A stretch of DNA of 7,550 bases, from positions 1 to 7,550 of the forward strand of contig SPCN01000101.1 of the NCBI GenBank assembly GCA_004525465.1. The letters are read 5' to 3'. Shown here one piece after another: positions 5,522 through 7,550 of this stretch. The position numbers and the translations under genes were made by a program. The stretch is from Chrysiogenales bacterium (GTDB taxonomy: Bacteria > Acidobacteriota > Aminicenantia > UBA2199). The notes under the pieces were generated by a model. The model ran no database searches and was not told the DNA's origin. It was given only the letters and a program-made list of their open reading frames with translations. Positions within the stretch are counted from its first letter, which is position 1; each line of letters opens with the position of its first letter.

Positions 5522-6928
5522 TCAGCGCAAGCGTTTCAATAAGCCGCTTATTTTTTGGGCCAGGGAACTGGCCGCGGGCGGATCGTAATTGCCCATGACC
5601 ACCACGGTCCAGCCGGGAGCGGCATCCATATCCAGTTCAGCGTTGATTCCCGGGGCGCCGCCGGCATAGGCCTGCGGACCGCCGAACCACTCTTTGCCCA
5701 AGGGGCCAAGCAGTTTTCCCGCACGCAACGCCAGGGAGAACTTGAACAGGTCCAGGGCGGTCGAGTAGCCGCCGCCGGCCGAACTGCCCCGGGCCGGCCG
5801 GGTATAGATATTGCTGCGCCGCGGTTCTTTTTCGTGGTCGCCTTCATCCCAATTACGGGTATAGCCGCCGGCCACATTGGCCGCAGGCACATCGGCCTCC
5901 AGGTGTCCGGTGGCGGTCATGCCGGCCGGAATATAAATATGGTCGCGAACATAGTCCCAATAACTCTGCCCGGAAGCCTTGGCCACGATCAGCCCCAAAA
6001 CAATGTAGCCGCCGTTTGAATAACGGCGGCTGCTGCCGGGTTGAAAAAGCAGCGGTTCGGAGGCAAACAGCTCCAGGTAGTCCGGCAAATCCCGGATGCG
6101 GTCTTTGGGAAGCTTGCGGTATTTGTCGCCAAAAAAATCACCGATGCCCGAGCTCATGTCCAGCAGCTGACGCACCGATACCTTCTGCGCCGCTTCACGA
6201 TTTGGATAGTCAGGCAGGAATTTTTCAATTTTATCTTCCAGGGAGAGTTTGCCTTTCTCGGCCAACTGGCCGATGGCCACCCGGGTGAAAAGTTTGTTGA
6301 TCGAGCCCAGATTAAATCGTGTGTCGGGGCGGTTGGCCACACTGTATTCCATACTGGACAGTCCGCGGGCTTCGTGGATAATCACCTGGTCGTCGTGGGC
6401 CACAAGCACCACGCCCGAAAACATATCAGCTTGGGAGCGTTCAGCCAGCACAGCCCGGATGCGCCCCAGCACTTCTTCGCGGCTCAAAGGCGGTCCGGCC
6501 AGATCGGCTGCGGCTTCCGCGTCGATCGGGGCGGCCATGATCGTTGTGATCATGGCGCTGGCATTTTTTTCGAACTGAAAAGTGAATTCCAGCATCTCTC
6601 CTTGTCCATCCCGGACCAGGAAGCTGACTTTTTCCCCTGTTTCGCGGAACAGTTTTTCGGGCGTGAGCGATTGCGCCTGCTGGCGGAAGCCATGAAAGCG
6701 TGCCAGGCGCTCATCCAGCGAAACTCGCTTCAGGGTTTCGCTGCTGAAATTTTCCTTCAGGAATGCGGCCATGGCCTGGTCGGACCCGGAGTTGAAAGCG
6801 CTAAAATAGGCGGCGGCGCGCTTGCCCTGAGGCGTGGACGGGAATTCGAACTTTCCCTTTCCCGGGGCCGCCAATCCAAAGCAGGCCGAAATCGCAACAA
6901 AAAGAACAATTTTCTTTAAAGAATTCAT
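5522..6928 (-). CDS. Exported serine hydrolase, beta-lactamase/PBP fold with N-terminal NTF2-like region
   Basis: 468 residues. The export signal starts MNSLKK with a short hydrophobic stretch; ISAC at 13-16 fits a lipobox, so it may be a lipoprotein, although signal-peptidase I cleavage near residue 20 is also possible. Residues about 30-135 (TPQGKRAAAYFSAFNSGS onward) look like an NTF2/SnoaL-type domain, inferred from pattern only. The catalytic domain follows from about 150: Ser209 and Lys212 in GSINK (SxxK), Tyr303-Ser-Asn305 (YxN). The third motif reads YAGGAPG at 421-427 where relatives usually have HGGGxPG, so the usual His is Tyr. Substrate is unknown; peptidase, esterase or cell-wall roles are all possible. 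The start is fixed by GGAGG at 6935-6939, six bases before the ATG. It lies 65 bases after the C69 dipeptidase on the same strand with no clear promoter between, so co-transcription is likely. It is not a copy of the larger serine hydrolase. Confidence 0.92.
   Translation of the reverse strand: MNSLKKIVLFVAISACFGLAAPGKGKFEFPSTPQGKRAAAYFSAFNSGSDQAMAAFLKENFSSETLKRVSLDERLARFHGFRQQAQSLTPEKLFRETGEKVSFLVRDGQGEMLEFTFQFEKNASAMITTIMAAPIDAEAAADLAGPPLSREEVLGRIRAVLAERSQADMFSGVVLVAHDDQVIIHEARGLSSMEYSVANRPDTRFNLGSINKLFTRVAIGQLAEKGKLSLEDKIEKFLPDYPNREAAQKVSVRQLLDMSSGIGDFFGDKYRKLPKDRIRDLPDYLELFASEPLLFQPGSSRRYSNGGYIVLGLIVAKASGQSYWDYVRDHIYIPAGMTATGHLEADVPAANVAGGYTRNWDEGDHEKEPRRSNIYTRPARGSSAGGGYSTALDLFKFSLALRAGKLLGPLGKEWFGGPQAYAGGAPGINAELDMDAAPGWTVVVMGNYDPPAASSLAQKISGLLKRLR
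5538..5556 (+). terminator. Weak hairpin with T-run after the rubrerythrin-like gene
   Basis: AATAAG (5538-5543) and CTTATT (5547-5552) pair across a CCG loop and run into six T residues (5551-5556). An alternative stem AAGCG/CGCTT uses overlapping bases. The stem is mostly A-T, and it lies inside the last codons of the convergent serine hydrolase, so it is only a tentative terminator for the + strand transcript. Confidence 0.27.
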
Positions 6929-6990
6929 TGTTTGCCTCCGAATAAAAACAAGACGCTCCTAAACCCGGAAAAGATGCAATTCCTCTGAAA

Positions 6991-7025
6991 TGATCACTCG
7001 CGATTATTGGTGAACAGAGTGATCA
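6991..7025. repeat. Inverted repeat across the C69 dipeptidase stop codon
   Basis: TGATCACT (6991-6998) and AGTGATCA (7018-7025) are perfect eight-base reverse complements separated by 19 bases, spanning the stop codon at 6994-6996. No T-run follows on either strand, so it is not a standard terminator. It could form a hairpin at the gene junction that affects mRNA processing, or be chance. Confidence 0.4.
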
Positions 7026-7550
7026 AGCGGTTGCGGATTTCCAGATATAGCGGCGGCACTTTTTCCATCACTCCCCGGCAGTAAGCGGTCAGATAAGCTT
7101 TGGCCTTTTTAGGATTGACAGCGTAAAGACGCAGGGCTTCCTTTTCCACCTTTTCCTGATCGGCAAAGATTTTATCTTCGAACGGCTGGCGCCGGGCCAC
7201 GACTTCCTTGACCGCATCCTGGAAACGCAGATTGCAGAGATTATCGACAAAATCGATGGTCCAACGCGCCGAAGTGTCGCTGTATTTTTCCGGATCATAG
7301 TTCTGGTAGCTGGGAGACGTGTCGCTGCAGCCGGCATAGATGGGCACATAGGGACTGATGTAGGGATTGTCCTGATATACCCAGTAGAGGCCGCCGATGG
7401 CCGCCGGCAGCCAGCTGCGCAGCTGGCAGACCATGCCGTAATGGCCGCGGTGTCGGGCAACCGGCCGGCGATTGCTGAGCTTAAGCAAAGCGCGTAATTC
7501 GCTGCCCGGAAACGGTGTGGCCAGGGGACTCATTTTGAAGCCGCCCTTGC
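6994..7550 (-). CDS. C69-family dipeptidase (PepD type), C-terminal part (cut by window end)
   Basis: C69 dipeptidases are N-terminal-nucleophile hydrolases that split dipeptides. About 184 residues of the C-terminal part are visible. Recognisable features are HYGMVCQLRSWLP, then YVPIYAGCSDTSP, the following SARWTIDFVDNL, and a helical tail with VEKEALRLY and AKAYLTAYCRG, in the order seen in the family. The catalytic N-terminal Cys lies outside the window. The frame stays open through the right edge, so the Met at 7531-7533 is internal and not the start. The next gene on the strand is an exported serine hydrolase 65 bases on, which suggests a shared transcript and possibly a shared role in peptide use. 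Whether this protein is exported cannot be seen here. Confidence in the family comes from pattern recognition of the C-terminal half only. Confidence 0.82.
   Translation of the reverse strand, partial: KGGFKMSPLATPFPGSELRALLKLSNRRPVARHRGHYGMVCQLRSWLPAAIGGLYWVYQDNPYISPYVPIYAGCSDTSPSYQNYDPEKYSDTSARWTIDFVDNLCNLRFQDAVKEVVARRQPFEDKIFADQEKVEKEALRLYAVNPKKAKAYLTAYCRGVMEKVPPLYLEIRNRLITLFTNNRE

Noticed and set aside
6041..6919. Forward-strand open frame of 292 codons opposite the second serine hydrolase
   Set aside because: Same situation: fully antisense to a well-supported gene, with no recognisable protein motif.
7531..7533. Met codon as the start of the C69 dipeptidase
   Set aside because: The frame continues upstream to the window edge and the visible part matches only the C-terminal half of the family, so this Met is internal.

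Overview
The window looks like an ordinary bacterial chromosome segment of fairly high GC, with compact genes, GGAGG-type ribosome binding sites and sigma70-like promoters. It holds six protein genes; the two at the edges are cut by the window ends. Three of the four complete genes encode proteins with export signals, and the products are mostly peptidases or serine hydrolases. The combination of an exported Dcp-like M3 peptidase, a C69 dipeptidase, large exported beta-lactamase-fold hydrolases and heptad-repeat spacers suggests an uncultured, protein-degrading heterotroph, possibly Candidatus Aminicenantes or an Acidobacteriota relative. That placement is inference from gene style only.

Layout, left to right. 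1-210 (-) is the N-terminal part of leucyl/phenylalanyl-tRNA-protein transferase (aat). 211-441 is a divergent control region with a well-formed promoter whose -35 box lies inside a perfect 11+1+11 palindrome. 442-2562 (+) is an exported peptidyl-dipeptidase of the Dcp type. 2563-2750 is a convergent gap built largely of seven-base repeats. 2751-4871 (-) is a 706-residue exported serine hydrolase with beta-lactamase fold and extra beta-rich domains. 4872-4999 is an AT-rich divergent control region. 5000-5485 (+) is a rubrerythrin-like di-iron protein without a rubredoxin domain. 5522-6928 (-) is a second, differently built exported serine hydrolase, possibly a lipoprotein. 6994-7550 (-) is the C-terminal part of a C69-family dipeptidase, which may be co-transcribed with the serine hydrolase after it.

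The Dcp-like enzyme, the C69 dipeptidase and possibly the two serine hydrolases would fit peptide breakdown and scavenging outside the cytoplasm. Aat acts in the cytoplasm on N-degron tagging, and the rubrerythrin-like protein probably handles peroxide or iron, so neither need belong to the same pathway. I see no RNA gene, CRISPR array, insertion sequence, integrase or phage gene, and no clear novel multi-gene system. The points most worth a second look are the heptad-repeat spacer, the palindrome over the dcp promoter, and altered motif positions in the Dcp-like peptidase and the second serine hydrolase.
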